Source: Hyalangium versicolor
GTDB taxonomy: Bacteria > Myxococcota > Myxococcia > Myxococcales > Myxococcaceae
Reading direction: 5' to 3'
Assembly (NCBI RefSeq): GCF_020103695.1
Contig: NZ_JAHXBF010000057.1
Span: 1 to 33,784, forward strand
DNA: 33,784 bases
The translations under genes were made by a program, and so were the position numbers. A model generated the notes under the pieces. That model was not told where the DNA came from, made no database searches, and was given only the letters and a program-made list of their open reading frames with translations. Shown here piece by piece: positions 18,502 through 26,900 of this stretch (the stretch's first letter is position 1; every line of letters begins with the position of its first letter).

Positions 18502-19776
18502 CTAAGAATACTTCGCCTGAGCCTTCAGGAATTCAATGGTCTTTTCTTCCCGCAGTCGGAGGCTCAACCCCAGCCTGTCATCCGGGCGGCTGAAGTACTT
18601 GCGGATGTTGGACACCGGCTGGCCGGACTCGGTCGCCAGCTCTTCGATCTTCTTCTCGATGTCCGCGTCGCTCGCCTGGATGCTCTCCTTCTCGGCGATG
18701 GACTCGAACAGGAGCGTGCCCTTCACCTCCTGGACGGCGCGCTCGCGCATCTCCTCGCGCAGGCGCATGAAGTCCAGGCCCAGGTTGCGGACATCCAGGC
18801 CGGAGCGCTGCATCTGACGCAGTGCGCCCTCCAGCATGGAGTCGATGGCGCGCTCCACCATGGCCTTGGGCACCTCGAAGGGGTTGCGCTCGACCAGGGC
18901 CTTGATGAGCGCCTCGCGCTCCTCGTTCTCGACCTTGGACTTCTGGGTGGCCTCCAGGTTGGAGCGCACCTTCTTGCGCAGGTCCTCCGCGTTCTCCGCG
19001 CCGGCCTCCTTGGCGAAGTCGTCGTTCAGCTCGGGGACGATCTTCGTCTTCAGGCCCTTGAGGTGGAGCTTGAAGCGGGCCGTCTTCCCCTTCACCTCTT
19101 CCACCCGGTAGTCCTGCGGGAAGGCGTAGTCGATCTCCTTGGTGTCCCCGACCTTGACGCCCTCGAGGGCGGCGATGTTGGAGTCCACCAGCTCGCCCGG
19201 GGTGATCTCGGCGGTGACGCCTTCGGCCTTGCTGCCGGTGAAGGGCTGGCCGTCGATGGTGGCCTCGTAGTCCACGGTGGCGAAGTCACCGGCCTTGGCC
19301 ACGTCGCGATCCGCCACGGGCTCCAGGCGGCTGCCGGACTGGCGCATCTTCTCGATCTGCTCGTTGACCTGGGCGTCGTCCACGGCCGTCTCGGTCTTCT
19401 TGAGCGGCACTTCCTTGTAGTCCTTGGCCTCGACCTTGGGTTTGACTTCGACGCGGGCCTCGAAGCTGAAGGGGGCGCCGGGCTTGAGGCCGGAGTTGGT
19501 GACCTGGGGCTGGCTCACCGGCTCCACCTTGTGCTGGGTGACGGCCTCCACGTAGGCGGTCTGCACGACGCGCTGGATGACGTCGTCCTCGACCTGCTCG
19601 CGGAACTTCTGCTCGAGGATGCGGCGGGGGACCTTGCCCTGCCGGAAGCCGGGCAGCCGCACCTGCTTGCCGATCGCCGTATAGGCGCGCGTGAGCTCCT
19701 CCGCCACGCGCGCGCTGTCGACCTCGATGGAGAGCTTCTTCTCGATGGGTGACAGCTCCTCGACCTGGACCTTCAT
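18502..19776 (-). CDS. tig: Trigger factor (ribosome-associated chaperone and prolyl isomerase)
   Basis: This 424-aa protein binds at the ribosomal exit tunnel and shelters nascent chains. The ribosome-binding domain (1-110) carries the signature loop LPGFRQGKVP, the 'G-F-R-x-x-K-x-P' motif that contacts protein L23. An FKBP-type peptidyl-prolyl isomerase domain follows (about 150-245: GDFATVDYEATIDGQPF to FPQDYRVEEVKGKTARF). The C-terminal helical arms that form the chaperone cradle occupy about 255-424. The length is typical (E. coli is 432). AGG ahead of the ATG at 19776 is a modest ribosome-binding site. It is the first gene of the tig-clpP unit, downstream of two tRNA genes on the same strand. 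Confidence 0.96.
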   Translation of the reverse strand: MKVQVEELSPIEKKLSIEVDSARVAEELTRAYTAIGKQVRLPGFRQGKVPRRILEQKFREQVEDDVIQRVVQTAYVEAVTQHKVEPVSQPQVTNSGLKPGAPFSFEARVEVKPKVEAKDYKEVPLKKTETAVDDAQVNEQIEKMRQSGSRLEPVADRDVAKAGDFATVDYEATIDGQPFTGSKAEGVTAEITPGELVDSNIAALEGVKVGDTKEIDYAFPQDYRVEEVKGKTARFKLHLKGLKTKIVPELNDDFAKEAGAENAEDLRKKVRSNLEATQKSKVENEEREALIKALVERNPFEVPKAMVERAIDSMLEGALRQMQRSGLDVRNLGLDFMRLREEMRERAVQEVKGTLLFESIAEKESIQASDADIEKKIEELATESGQPVSNIRKYFSRPDDRLGLSLRLREEKTIEFLKAQAKYS

Positions 19777-19880
19777 GAACGCCTCGCTCGCCGGGCGGGG
19801 GCTCCGCGCCAGCGCCGGATGAGAAATGGTGAGTGGGAGGTGCGCCTTTAGGGGATACGCACGGACGGGTCAACGCGAAA

Positions 19881-19962
19881 TGGGCGAGGAGGGAATCGAA
19901 CCCTCACACCTTGCGGTACCAGATCCTAAGTCTGGCGCGTCTACCAGTTTCGCCACCCGCCC
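19881..19962 (-). tRNA. tRNA-Leu (anticodon UAG)
   Basis: The 82-base gene folds as a class II tRNA on the minus strand. The acceptor stem is GGGCGGG/CTCGCCC with one G-U pair, T8-G9 are present and the D-loop contains TGGTAGA. The anticodon stem CCAGA/TCTGG encloses loop CTTAGGA (anticodon UAG, reading CUA). A variable arm (TACCGCAAGGTG) and a T-loop TTCGATT follow. The discriminator is A, as required for leucine. The 3' CCA is not encoded. Confidence 0.95.
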
Positions 19963-20054
19963 CAACGGCGCTGCGTCCTTCTACTCCGAAACGTTCCAGG
20001 TGTTCAGCCCCGGACGGCCTTGCCTGCTCACGAAGCGGAGGACCCCGGAAAGAC

Positions 20055-20088
20055 GTCGGGGCTCCCTCATTTCTGAAGGAGCCCCGAC
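20055..20088 (-). terminator. Terminator hairpin between the two tRNA genes
   Basis: GTCGGGGCTCC (20055-20065) and GGAGCCCCGAC (20078-20088) form a perfect 11-bp stem with a 12-base loop, beginning two bases after the 3' end of tRNA-Lys. On the minus strand it is followed by GTCTTTCC. It probably ends or processes the tRNA-Lys transcript. Confidence 0.7.
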
Positions 20089-20090
20089 AG

Positions 20091-20163
20091 TGAGAGCGGA
20101 GGGAATCGAACCCACAACCTATGGATTAAGAGTCCATTGCTCTGCCAATTGAGCTACGCTCCC
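20091..20163 (-). tRNA. tRNA-Lys (anticodon CUU)
   Basis: The 73-base gene has acceptor stem GGGAGCG/CGCTCTC with one G-U pair, D-arm TAGCTCAATTGGCAGAGC, anticodon stem ATGGA/TCCAT and loop CTCTTAA (anticodon CUU, reading AAG). The T-arm is GTGGGTTCGATTCCC. The discriminator is A and CCA is not encoded. A perfect -35 box lies upstream. Confidence 0.95.
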
Positions 20164-20211
20164 GCATTGGCTGACCGAGCGGCGCTGTGACGCATCGCCA
20201 AGTGGCGGCGG

Positions 20212-20240
20212 TGTCTACAGAAGCCTGCCCGCGCTGTCAA
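20212..20240 (-). promoter_or_regulatory. tRNA-Lys promoter
   Basis: On the minus strand a perfect -35 box TTGACA (20235-20240) is separated by 17 bases from TAGACA (20212-20217), a weak -10 box. Transcription would start about 40 bases before the tRNA-Lys 5' end. It may also feed tRNA-Leu if the intervening hairpin leaks. Confidence 0.65.
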
Positions 20241-20449
20241 AACGTTTTTTCGCACCCCCTTCATTCCGCTGATCCCGGCCCGCCCGTTCGCCCTCCGACC
20301 GGCGGAGGCAGCCGCCCATGCCGGAGCGATGCTCGGGATCACATGATCCGGGTGCTCTGTTGAACCACGCTGCGCCCCGTGATCGTCCCGTCCGGGACTT
20401 TCGCGGGAAGCATCCTCAGAGACGTGGTCGTAGCGCAGCACGCCAAGCA

Positions 20450-20473
20450 GGCGGACGGAGGTGTCCGCCTTTT
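20450..20473 (+). terminator. Terminator-like hairpin in the bet leader
   Basis: GGCGGAC (20450-20456) pairs with GTCCGCC (20463-20469) around a GGAGGT loop and is followed at once by TTTT (20470-20473). It stands just ahead of the bet ribosome-binding site (GGAGA, about 20479), so it looks like an attenuator or the end of a short leader RNA. The loop sequence GGAGGT is itself an anti-16S match. Confidence 0.5.
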
Positions 20474-20489
20474 CGAACGGAGAAGCACA

Positions 20490-21539
20490 GTGACGGAAGC
20501 ACAGAACAAGGTGGAGACGTCCACGGCGGCCCAGTCGCCGTGGAGCCGGGAGCGCGTGGAACTCATCCGCAGGACGATCTGCCCCAAGGGGATTGGGGAG
20601 GACGAGTTCACGCTCTTCATCGAGCAGTGCAAGCGCTCGGGGTTGGATCCACTGCTGAAGGAGGCGTTCTGCGTGGGTCGCCGGCAGAACACCGGAAGTC
20701 GGGAGCGGCCCACCTGGACGACGCGGTACGAGTTCCAGCCCTCGGAGGCGGGCATGCTGGCGAGAGCCGAGCGCTTCCCGGACTTCAAGGGCATCCAGGC
20801 GAGTGCGGTGTACGCGGAGGACGAGATCATCGTCGATCAAGGCAAGGGAGAGGTGGTGCACCGCTTCAACCCTGCCAAGCGCAAGGGCGCGCTGGTGGGC
20901 GCCTGGGCGCGAGTGGTGCGAGAGGACAAGCTGCCGGTGGTGGTGTGGCTGGACTTCTCGGGCTACGTGCAGCAGACGCCGCTGTGGGCGAAGATCCCCA
21001 CGACGATGATCGAGAAGTGCGCGCGCGTGGCGGCGTTGCGCAAGGCGTACCCGGAGGCCTTCGGTGGCCTGTACGTCCGCGAGGAGATGCCGGCGGAGGA
21101 GTACGAGACGCCAGCGCTCCACGAGGAGCCGACGCCCAGTACGGGCAGCGGCACGTACGAGGTGCTCGGGGTGAAGCCGGGTCCGGTGAAGGCGTCCTTC
21201 CCTCCCCTGCCGGTCGCGGCGAAGGAGGAGAAGGCCAGCAGCGAGCCGGCTCAGCTCACCATGGACGTGAAGGAGGAGGCGCCCGCCGAGACGCCGCGTC
21301 CCAAGAGCTCGGCGACGGTGGTGGCCTTCGGCCCCTACAAGGGGAAGACGGCCTCTGAGCTCAGCGATGACGAGCTGAGCGAGACCATCGACATGGCCCA
21401 CGAGAAGTTGATGGAGCAGCCGAAGGCGAAGTGGGCGAAGGCGATGCGGGAGAACCTCACGGCGCTGGAGGCCGAGACGGAGCTGCGCTGCCGGGTGCCC
21501 TCGGCTTCCGCCAAGAAGGATGCGACCGCCGAGGCCTGA
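20490..21539 (+). CDS. bet: Phage-type recombination protein Bet (RecT/Red-beta family annealase)
   Basis: This 349-aa protein is predicted to bind single-stranded DNA and anneal complementary strands, as lambda Red-beta and RecT do. The core (about 15-200) has the Bet/RecT pattern: ERVELIRRTICPKGIGEDEF, FIEQCKRSGLDPLLKEAFCV, then YEFQPSEAGMLARAER, GALVGAWARVVRED and TTMIEKCARVAALRKAYPEAFGGLY. The C-terminal 150 residues are a low-complexity Glu/Pro/Ala/Lys linker plus a short helical end (AFGPYKGKTASELSDDEL) resembling the small 'putative quorum-sensing-regulated/DUF3820-like' segment often fused to such proteins; that second assignment is tentative. The GTG at 20490 is chosen because GGAGA lies eight bases upstream; an ATG at 20379 in frame lacks one. 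No partner exonuclease, SSB or phage gene is adjacent. A strong terminator follows. Confidence 0.85.
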   Translation: MTEAQNKVETSTAAQSPWSRERVELIRRTICPKGIGEDEFTLFIEQCKRSGLDPLLKEAFCVGRRQNTGSRERPTWTTRYEFQPSEAGMLARAERFPDFKGIQASAVYAEDEIIVDQGKGEVVHRFNPAKRKGALVGAWARVVREDKLPVVVWLDFSGYVQQTPLWAKIPTTMIEKCARVAALRKAYPEAFGGLYVREEMPAEEYETPALHEEPTPSTGSGTYEVLGVKPGPVKASFPPLPVAAKEEKASSEPAQLTMDVKEEAPAETPRPKSSATVVAFGPYKGKTASELSDDELSETIDMAHEKLMEQPKAKWAKAMRENLTALEAETELRCRVPSASAKKDATAEA

Positions 21540-21572
21540 TCCCCAGGCATGACGCATCGCTGAGAACCCGAA

Positions 21573-21605
21573 CGCCGTGCTGGGGAAACCCGGCACGGCG
21601 TTTTT
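21573..21605 (+). terminator. Intrinsic terminator of bet
   Basis: CGCCGTGC (21573-21580) pairs with GCACGGCG (21593-21600). An inner GGG/CCC extends the stem over a GAAA-containing loop, and TTTTT follows directly (21601-21605). It is a textbook Rho-independent terminator 33 bases after the bet stop, separating bet from the WGR gene. Confidence 0.92.
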
Positions 21606-21642
21606 CATGGGCTTCGTCTACGCTCGCGGTGGGAGGGATTTC

Positions 21643-23079
21643 ATGGCGCAGGAGAAGATCTACTTGGAGCTGTCCGAGGGCAGCGCGCACAAGTTCTACG
21701 AGGTGACGATCGACGGGAAGAAGCTGACCACGCGCTACGGGCGGATCGGCGACGCGGGTCAGTCCTCGGAGGCGAGCTTCCCCACGCCCGAGAAGGCGAA
21801 GGCGGAGGCCACCAAGAAGGTCAACGAGAAGATCAAGAAGGGCTACGCCCAGGCGGTGATGGGGGAGCGAGCGAAGCGCTCGGTCACCCGCCGCTCCGCG
21901 ATGCTGGGTTCGAGCAAGCCGAAGCCCAAGGGGAACACGACCCGGCAGGCGCCCGTCCTGTGGAGCTTCCAGTCCGGCACCAGCGCGCTGGGCATCTCGA
22001 TCGACAAGGATCAGTGCTGGGTGGGCAACGAGGCGGGGGAGATCTTCGCCATGGACCACCAGGGCAAGGTGCACCTCAAGTTCAAGCTGCCGGATGGGGT
22101 GAAGAGCATCGTGCGGGACTCGGCGTGGATCTACGCGAGCTGCGACGACGGCAACGTCTACGACTTGTCCGGCAAGGCGCCCCGGGTGGCGTACTCGATC
22201 GCGGAGAACGTGGACATCTTCTGGATCGACATCCACGACGGGCTGCTGGCGGTCTCGGACGCGCTGGGCAACGTGAGCACCTTCAACCACGAGGAAGAGA
22301 CTCAGTGGTCGAAGAAGAGCAAGGGGGACAAGGGCTGGATGGTGCGCGTGGACGAGGTGGGCGTGTACCACGGGCACAGCAAGGGCGTGACGATGTACAA
22401 CCGGGACGACGGCGAGGCCCTGTGGACGAAGCCGACGAACGGCTGGATCGGGTTCGGCTGGCAGGAGGAGGGCACGGTGTTCGCCTCCACGGCCAACGGG
22501 ACGGTGCACCGCTTCACGAAGAAGGGGGACGTGCAGACGGTCTACAAGTGTGACTCGTACCTCTGCTCGTGCGCCACCGCGCCGGATGGCAAGTACGTCT
22601 TCGCCGGAGACGACCACGGAGCCATCTACTGCTTCACCGAGGAGGGCGAGCGGCTGTGGAAGCTGGACTCGGGCCACGGGGCGGCGCAGTCGATGCAGTA
22701 CTTCGAGGAGAAGGTCTACGTGGTGACCCACTACGGGTACCTGGCCTGCATCGACGCCAGCGAGGCGGCCATCGCGGACGCGCAGCGCGGCGTGGTCCCC
22801 GAGGAGAAGGAGGTCAAGGCCCCCAAGCTCAAGGCGGTGACCGAGACGGCGCTGGAGACGACTCGAAGCGCGAAGGGCGGAGTGGTGGTGGAGTGCTTCC
22901 GGGATGGGAGCCAGCTCCGGGTGCGAGTGGTCTCTCCGGGCTTCGAGAAGGACTGGCACGTGCAGTTCCCGCGCGCCGCGCGTGAGGAGGGCGCACGCTA
23001 CGTGGTGGAGAAGGTGCTCCCGTCCGCTCGGGGAGGTTTCTACCGGGCGCTCGGCAACATCCAGAAGCTGGTCACCTGA
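21643..23079 (+). CDS. WGR-domain protein with PQQ/WD40-like beta-propeller
   Basis: This 478-aa soluble protein has a WGR domain at residues about 3-75 (KIYLELSEGSAHKFYEVTID, then TTRYGRIGDAGQ and FPTPEKAKAEATKKVNEKIKKGY). The name-giving Trp is replaced by Tyr (Y-G-R). WGR domains occur in PARPs and in bacterial MolR-like proteins, where they bind nucleic acid or signal DNA breaks. Residues about 100-400 form repeated 40-residue beta-propeller blades, each ending in an aspartate/glycine turn (VGNEAGEIFAMDHQGKVHLKF, YASCDDGNVYDLSGKAP, VFAGDDHGAIYCFTEEGERLW, YVVTHYGYLACID). The last 75 residues are a separate alpha/beta tail. The start at 21643 is set by GGAGGG just upstream. It follows the bet terminator, so it has its own promoter. 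The role is unknown; a DNA-linked sensor is a reasonable guess. Confidence 0.75.
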   Translation: MAQEKIYLELSEGSAHKFYEVTIDGKKLTTRYGRIGDAGQSSEASFPTPEKAKAEATKKVNEKIKKGYAQAVMGERAKRSVTRRSAMLGSSKPKPKGNTTRQAPVLWSFQSGTSALGISIDKDQCWVGNEAGEIFAMDHQGKVHLKFKLPDGVKSIVRDSAWIYASCDDGNVYDLSGKAPRVAYSIAENVDIFWIDIHDGLLAVSDALGNVSTFNHEEETQWSKKSKGDKGWMVRVDEVGVYHGHSKGVTMYNRDDGEALWTKPTNGWIGFGWQEEGTVFASTANGTVHRFTKKGDVQTVYKCDSYLCSCATAPDGKYVFAGDDHGAIYCFTEEGERLWKLDSGHGAAQSMQYFEEKVYVVTHYGYLACIDASEAAIADAQRGVVPEEKEVKAPKLKAVTETALETTRSAKGGVVVECFRDGSQLRVRVVSPGFEKDWHVQFPRAAREEGARYVVEKVLPSARGGFYRALGNIQKLVT

Positions 23080-23142
23080 GCCCAGTGGCCTCGAGGGCAC
23101 CTGCGCCTCTGCTAGACTCCCACGCCGGACGGAGGACACGGG

Positions 23143-23787
23143 ATGGCTGAGCGGTCAGGAGCGTCGAACATTCTGGAGAGCGCGCTCGCCTGGGTGAAAC
23201 AGCTGCCCTCGACGCTGTCGACGGATGTGGCGGTCGACGTGGGGCGCAAGCGGGTGCGGCTGTCTCACGCGCGGGTGGAGGCGCTCTCGCGGCAACTGCT
23301 GGCCCAATCGAAGGCGCTGGAGCTGATCTCCTGGGCATCCGGGCCGGCCGTGTACGACGTGCGGCTGTCGGTGAAGGGCTGGAAGCTGCGCGTGGAGACG
23401 ACGCCGCAGCGGCTGGAGCTCTCTGGCGGGAATTACAAGCTGTGGCTGAGCACCCCCGGGAAGGTGGAGCTGGATCAGTCCGGAGCCGCCATGTCCCTGC
23501 TGGTGGGAGTGCTGCGAGCCGGCGCCGGACAGGCGGCACTGCGTCCCCTCGCGGAGAAGCTGCTGCCTCCCAACATCCAGTGGGATGGCAAGGTGCTGAA
23601 GGTGGAGGGCCAGCTCCCCAAGGGAGGCGCGGTGCCGGCACGGCTCTTCGAGTCCTCCTCGCTGGAGCTCTCGGCTGAGCACTCTCCGGAAGGACTGTGG
23701 CTGACGGCCGAGGCCTGGCCTGGGTTGATGGACCTGCTGCAAGCGGTGGTCGGCACGGATCTGCCGCGCAAAGCGCCAGGCACGTAG
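23143..23787 (+). CDS. Conserved-looking protein of unknown function
   Basis: I do not recognise this 214-aa protein. It has no signal peptide and no long membrane segment. Residues 1-75 look helical (ILESALAWVKQLPS, RVEALSRQLLAQSKALELISWAS). Residues 75-130 look beta-rich (YDVRLSVKGWKLRVETTPQRLELSGGNYKLWLSTPGKVEL). The segment 135-160 is a hydrophobic helix (AAMSLLVGVLRAGAGQAAL). The alternating strand pattern recalls lipid- or polyketide-binding folds, but this is only a guess. GGAGG is nine bases ahead of the ATG. It lies 63 bases after the WGR gene on the same strand and may be co-transcribed with it. A TGCTAGACT sequence in the gap could instead be a -10 element of its own promoter. Confidence 0.65.
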   Translation: MAERSGASNILESALAWVKQLPSTLSTDVAVDVGRKRVRLSHARVEALSRQLLAQSKALELISWASGPAVYDVRLSVKGWKLRVETTPQRLELSGGNYKLWLSTPGKVELDQSGAAMSLLVGVLRAGAGQAALRPLAEKLLPPNIQWDGKVLKVEGQLPKGGAVPARLFESSSLELSAEHSPEGLWLTAEAWPGLMDLLQAVVGTDLPRKAPGT

Positions 23788-23843
23788 CGCGACAGCAGCG
23801 GCGCATAGGAAGTCCCTTCTTCGCATGATGGTGCCCTGAGCTC

Positions 23844-23862
23844 TCCCCCCCGAAAGGGGGGA
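23844..23862. repeat. C6-GAAA-G6 hairpin upstream of the Druantia-like genes
   Basis: Six C (23846-23851), the GNRA-type tetraloop GAAA and six G (23856-23861) make a compact, very stable RNA hairpin. It lies 56 bases after the 214-aa gene and about 96 bases before the druH-like start. There is no T-run after it on the plus strand. It may be a terminator for the upstream gene or a leader structure. Confidence 0.55.
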
Positions 23863-23957
23863 TGGGCCCTCGACGAGGCTTTCCCTAGCTTGTCGGTCAC
23901 CGCATGCGGCTCCTTCCTGGCCATCGCTCGCAACATCCGCGCTCCTCTGGAGGCAAC

Positions 23958-26900
23958 ATGTCCGTCACGCCCTCGGGTTGGCTCAAGTCCTTCCTCGAGT
24001 GGCGCAAGACGGCCACACCCACGTTGCCGGATGGACGGCAGCTCTTCCGCTATCGCTGCGATGGCACCGAATTCGAGGCACTCCAGCGCTCGCTGCGCGG
24101 GCAACTCCGGGGGCGGCTGGACAACGCGGACGGTTGGACGGCGGCCACGTTCTGCCTGTGTGCCGCGGAGTGGTGGCGACGCAACTACCTCGAAGGGAGC
24201 TGGACCTGGAGGGGCATCCTCGAGGACTTGGGCGTGGAGCATGCGCCCCACCCCCAGTTGGCCCAGCTGACCGCGCGGGGGTTGTCCTACTGGAAACGGC
24301 CCATCCTCGAGCGCAACGGACGTCAGGAGTACCTCCTGTCTCTCGCGCTCGAGAGCGGCATGCCGCTCCGGCTCGTGGAGCGGCCGGACACGCATGTGGG
24401 GCGCTTCCTCCTGCGCCTGATCCAGGAGCTGCGCGACTTCCCCCATCCGAGCGCGCCCGCGCTGGAACTGGCGCAGCGCTCCAGCCATGTCCTGCCTTCG
24501 GCCCTCCAGCACGAGCAGGTGCTCATGCTCAGCGCCGAGCTCGCAGCCGGGGTGGTGTTGCTCCAGCGGCAGGTTCGTGGAGAGGAGGACCCCTACCAGG
24601 CCCTCGACGCCCGGGTACCGGATTGGCGAGAGCAGCTGCCTTTGAACATGCACGAGCAGACGGCGCAGACGCTGCTCCGCAGCCTCATCCAGGCCGCCCG
24701 TGAGGTCTCCGTCAGTCAGGGAGAGCTGAAGGTCACCACGCGTCTGCGTCCGTGGCAGCAAGGCTACCAGCTCGAGCGAGCCATCACCCTGCCCCGCCAG
24801 CTCTCCCAAGCCTGGCTCGCGCAGCTCCTCAAGCAAAAGGAGCTTCCCGCGCGCATGCAGCTCATCGCCCTCGCCAGTGACGGCACGCGGCAGCCGCTGG
24901 CCATGCTGACCCAGCGTTCGGGGACCGAGTACCTGGTGGAGACGTCCCACGGCACCTCCGCGCGGCTGTCCGGGGACACCTGGCTCGGGCCAGTGCTCCT
25001 GTCCGCGTGGTCCTCGGGGCAGGAGGTGGGACGGCACGTCCTGCCTCGGGGCGAGGCGCTCGGCGAGTTGCCGTGGCTCTTCGTCCCGGACCTCCAGGCG
25101 AAAGAGGAGAACACCTGGCGTCTCGCTGGCACGGGCTCCGGGCGGTTCCAGGTCCCCGAGGTGCTGATGGCCCTGCCCGAGCGCGCCACCCTGACCGAGC
25201 GGGAGCCTGGCACACGCTGGGAGCGGAGGGGCCCGCTCGTTGGCGGCCCCGAGGTCTTCCAGATCCACGGAAACGTGCAGGTGGTGCTCGCGGACATGGG
25301 CACCTGCCAGGTGCGCACGGGAGCCGATACGGACGAGGCGCAACAGTGCCGCCTGGAGGCGGAGCCCCGTGAGCTGCTTCCGGGGGTGGCGGCGTACCTC
25401 GGCGTCCCCGCCCTGCGTGTGAACTCCGCCACGGGGATCGAGCAGCGCCGCGATAGCCGGGAGTTGGAATACCGGATTGCGGGCGCGAAGACGTGGCGGC
25501 GTGTGGATGGCGCCTGCGTGGGCGACGTGAGCCTCCGTTACCTCTCCGAAGGTGCGCTGCTGTTCCAGACCCGGGCGCGCGTACTGCCTTCGAGAGCCTC
25601 TCTGCGCTCGCAACCCGAGGGGCCTCGTCAGGGCCGCCTGCGTCTCAGCGCACTCGAGGGGGCCACCGTGAAGGTGCCGCCCGTTCCCCATGTTCACGCG
25701 AACGTCCAGACACGAGGGACGGACACCGAGATCCTGCTGCGCTGCGATGGCGAGGCTCCGGACTCCATCTCCCTGGATATCGCCTGGCCCGGTGGGCAGT
25801 CCTGCTCGCTCCGGGTCCCCTTCCCGCGGCAATTCGTCGGCTTCACCGACACCTCGGTGCACCCGCTTCAGGATGGGACCCTCGTGCCGCTGGAGCGGCT
25901 CGGGCGCGTGCGTGCGCTCGTGCGAACCTCGCAACTTCAGGTCTCGGCGGAGCTGGAGGTCGCGCCAGGAGGAACAGCCCATCACCTGGATCCTTTCTTC
26001 CGCTGGAAGGTTCCCCTGCGCGGCACCTCCCCGGGGACGCTCGAGCTGAACCTCGGGGAACTCGAGTCCGCGCTGGCGAAGCGGCTCGCGAGTTTCGGGG
26101 ACCTGGATGCGTTCTATGAGCTGCGGCTCCGAGTCCGTGGGGCGAGCGAGCCGCGCCCCGCCGTCCTGCGCGTCGGCCGCTACGATCTGACGCTGACGCC
26201 GGACCGGGAGATGTCCCAGGTGCGGTTGGCGGAGAGGGACCTGGCGGGAGCAAACGTGCCGGAGACACTCGCGGTGGAACTCCGCCCGCTCATCCATCCC
26301 GCGGCACCCGAGCGAGAGCTGGAGCGCGTGGGTCCGGGGGCCTGGAGCATCCCTGCGGACCTGGCGCCGGGGCCCTGGCTCGTCACGGGCCGGGAGGGGA
26401 GCTGGTACCGCGTGCGCCCGCTCCTCTGGAGCGTTCGGTCCGGGGACGCGGAGAGCGGGGAGCCCGTGCTCAGTCCCCTCCAGCGCGCGGTGTGCGTCTC
26501 CGATTCGCAGCGCCGCAAAGAGGCGCTGGACGCGGCGCTCGAGGCGCTCGGTAGCGACGCGAACCACCCGGACTGGCCCACGCTCCGCACCTACCTCCGC
26601 AGCGTGGGGGAGCTGCCTCCCGAGACCTTTGATGCCGTGAGGCAACTGGTCGACCACCCTCGGACGGCCGCGCTCGCCATGTTCCACCTCTCGGAACCGG
26701 ACCGTGGCCGCATCTGGGTGGGGCTCGAGGAGCTTCCGTTCCAGTGGCCGCTCGTCCCCGCTCGGGCCTGGCTGGAGGCGGCGCGGGCCTGGCTCGGTTC
26801 TGCGTCGGCCCTTCCTCCAGAGCTCCGCACCAGCGTCGAGGCGACGCTCCACGCGCGCTATGGCGACACTTGCAAGATGATCCAGAGCCGCTTCGCCGGG

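Larger units (their letters stand above)
20164..20489. other. 326-base non-coding region between tRNA-Lys and bet
   Basis: No gene is apparent here. The left part holds the tRNA-Lys promoter (minus strand, 20212-20240) and an A/T-run (about 20237-20250). The right part serves bet on the plus strand. It holds a 14-bp palindrome GGATCACATGATCC (20336-20349), an operator candidate, and a terminator-like hairpin in the leader (20450-20473). A GTG-proximal GGAGA precedes the bet start. Confidence 0.5.

Noticed and set aside
19777..19880. TTGACC-like box (19868-19873) as a tig promoter
   Set aside because: The paired -10 candidate (CTAAAG, 16 bases away) matches the consensus poorly, so no promoter is claimed.
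19881..20163. tRNA genes as a mobile-element attachment site
   Set aside because: No integrase, direct repeat of a tRNA 3' end, or element boundary is visible in the window.
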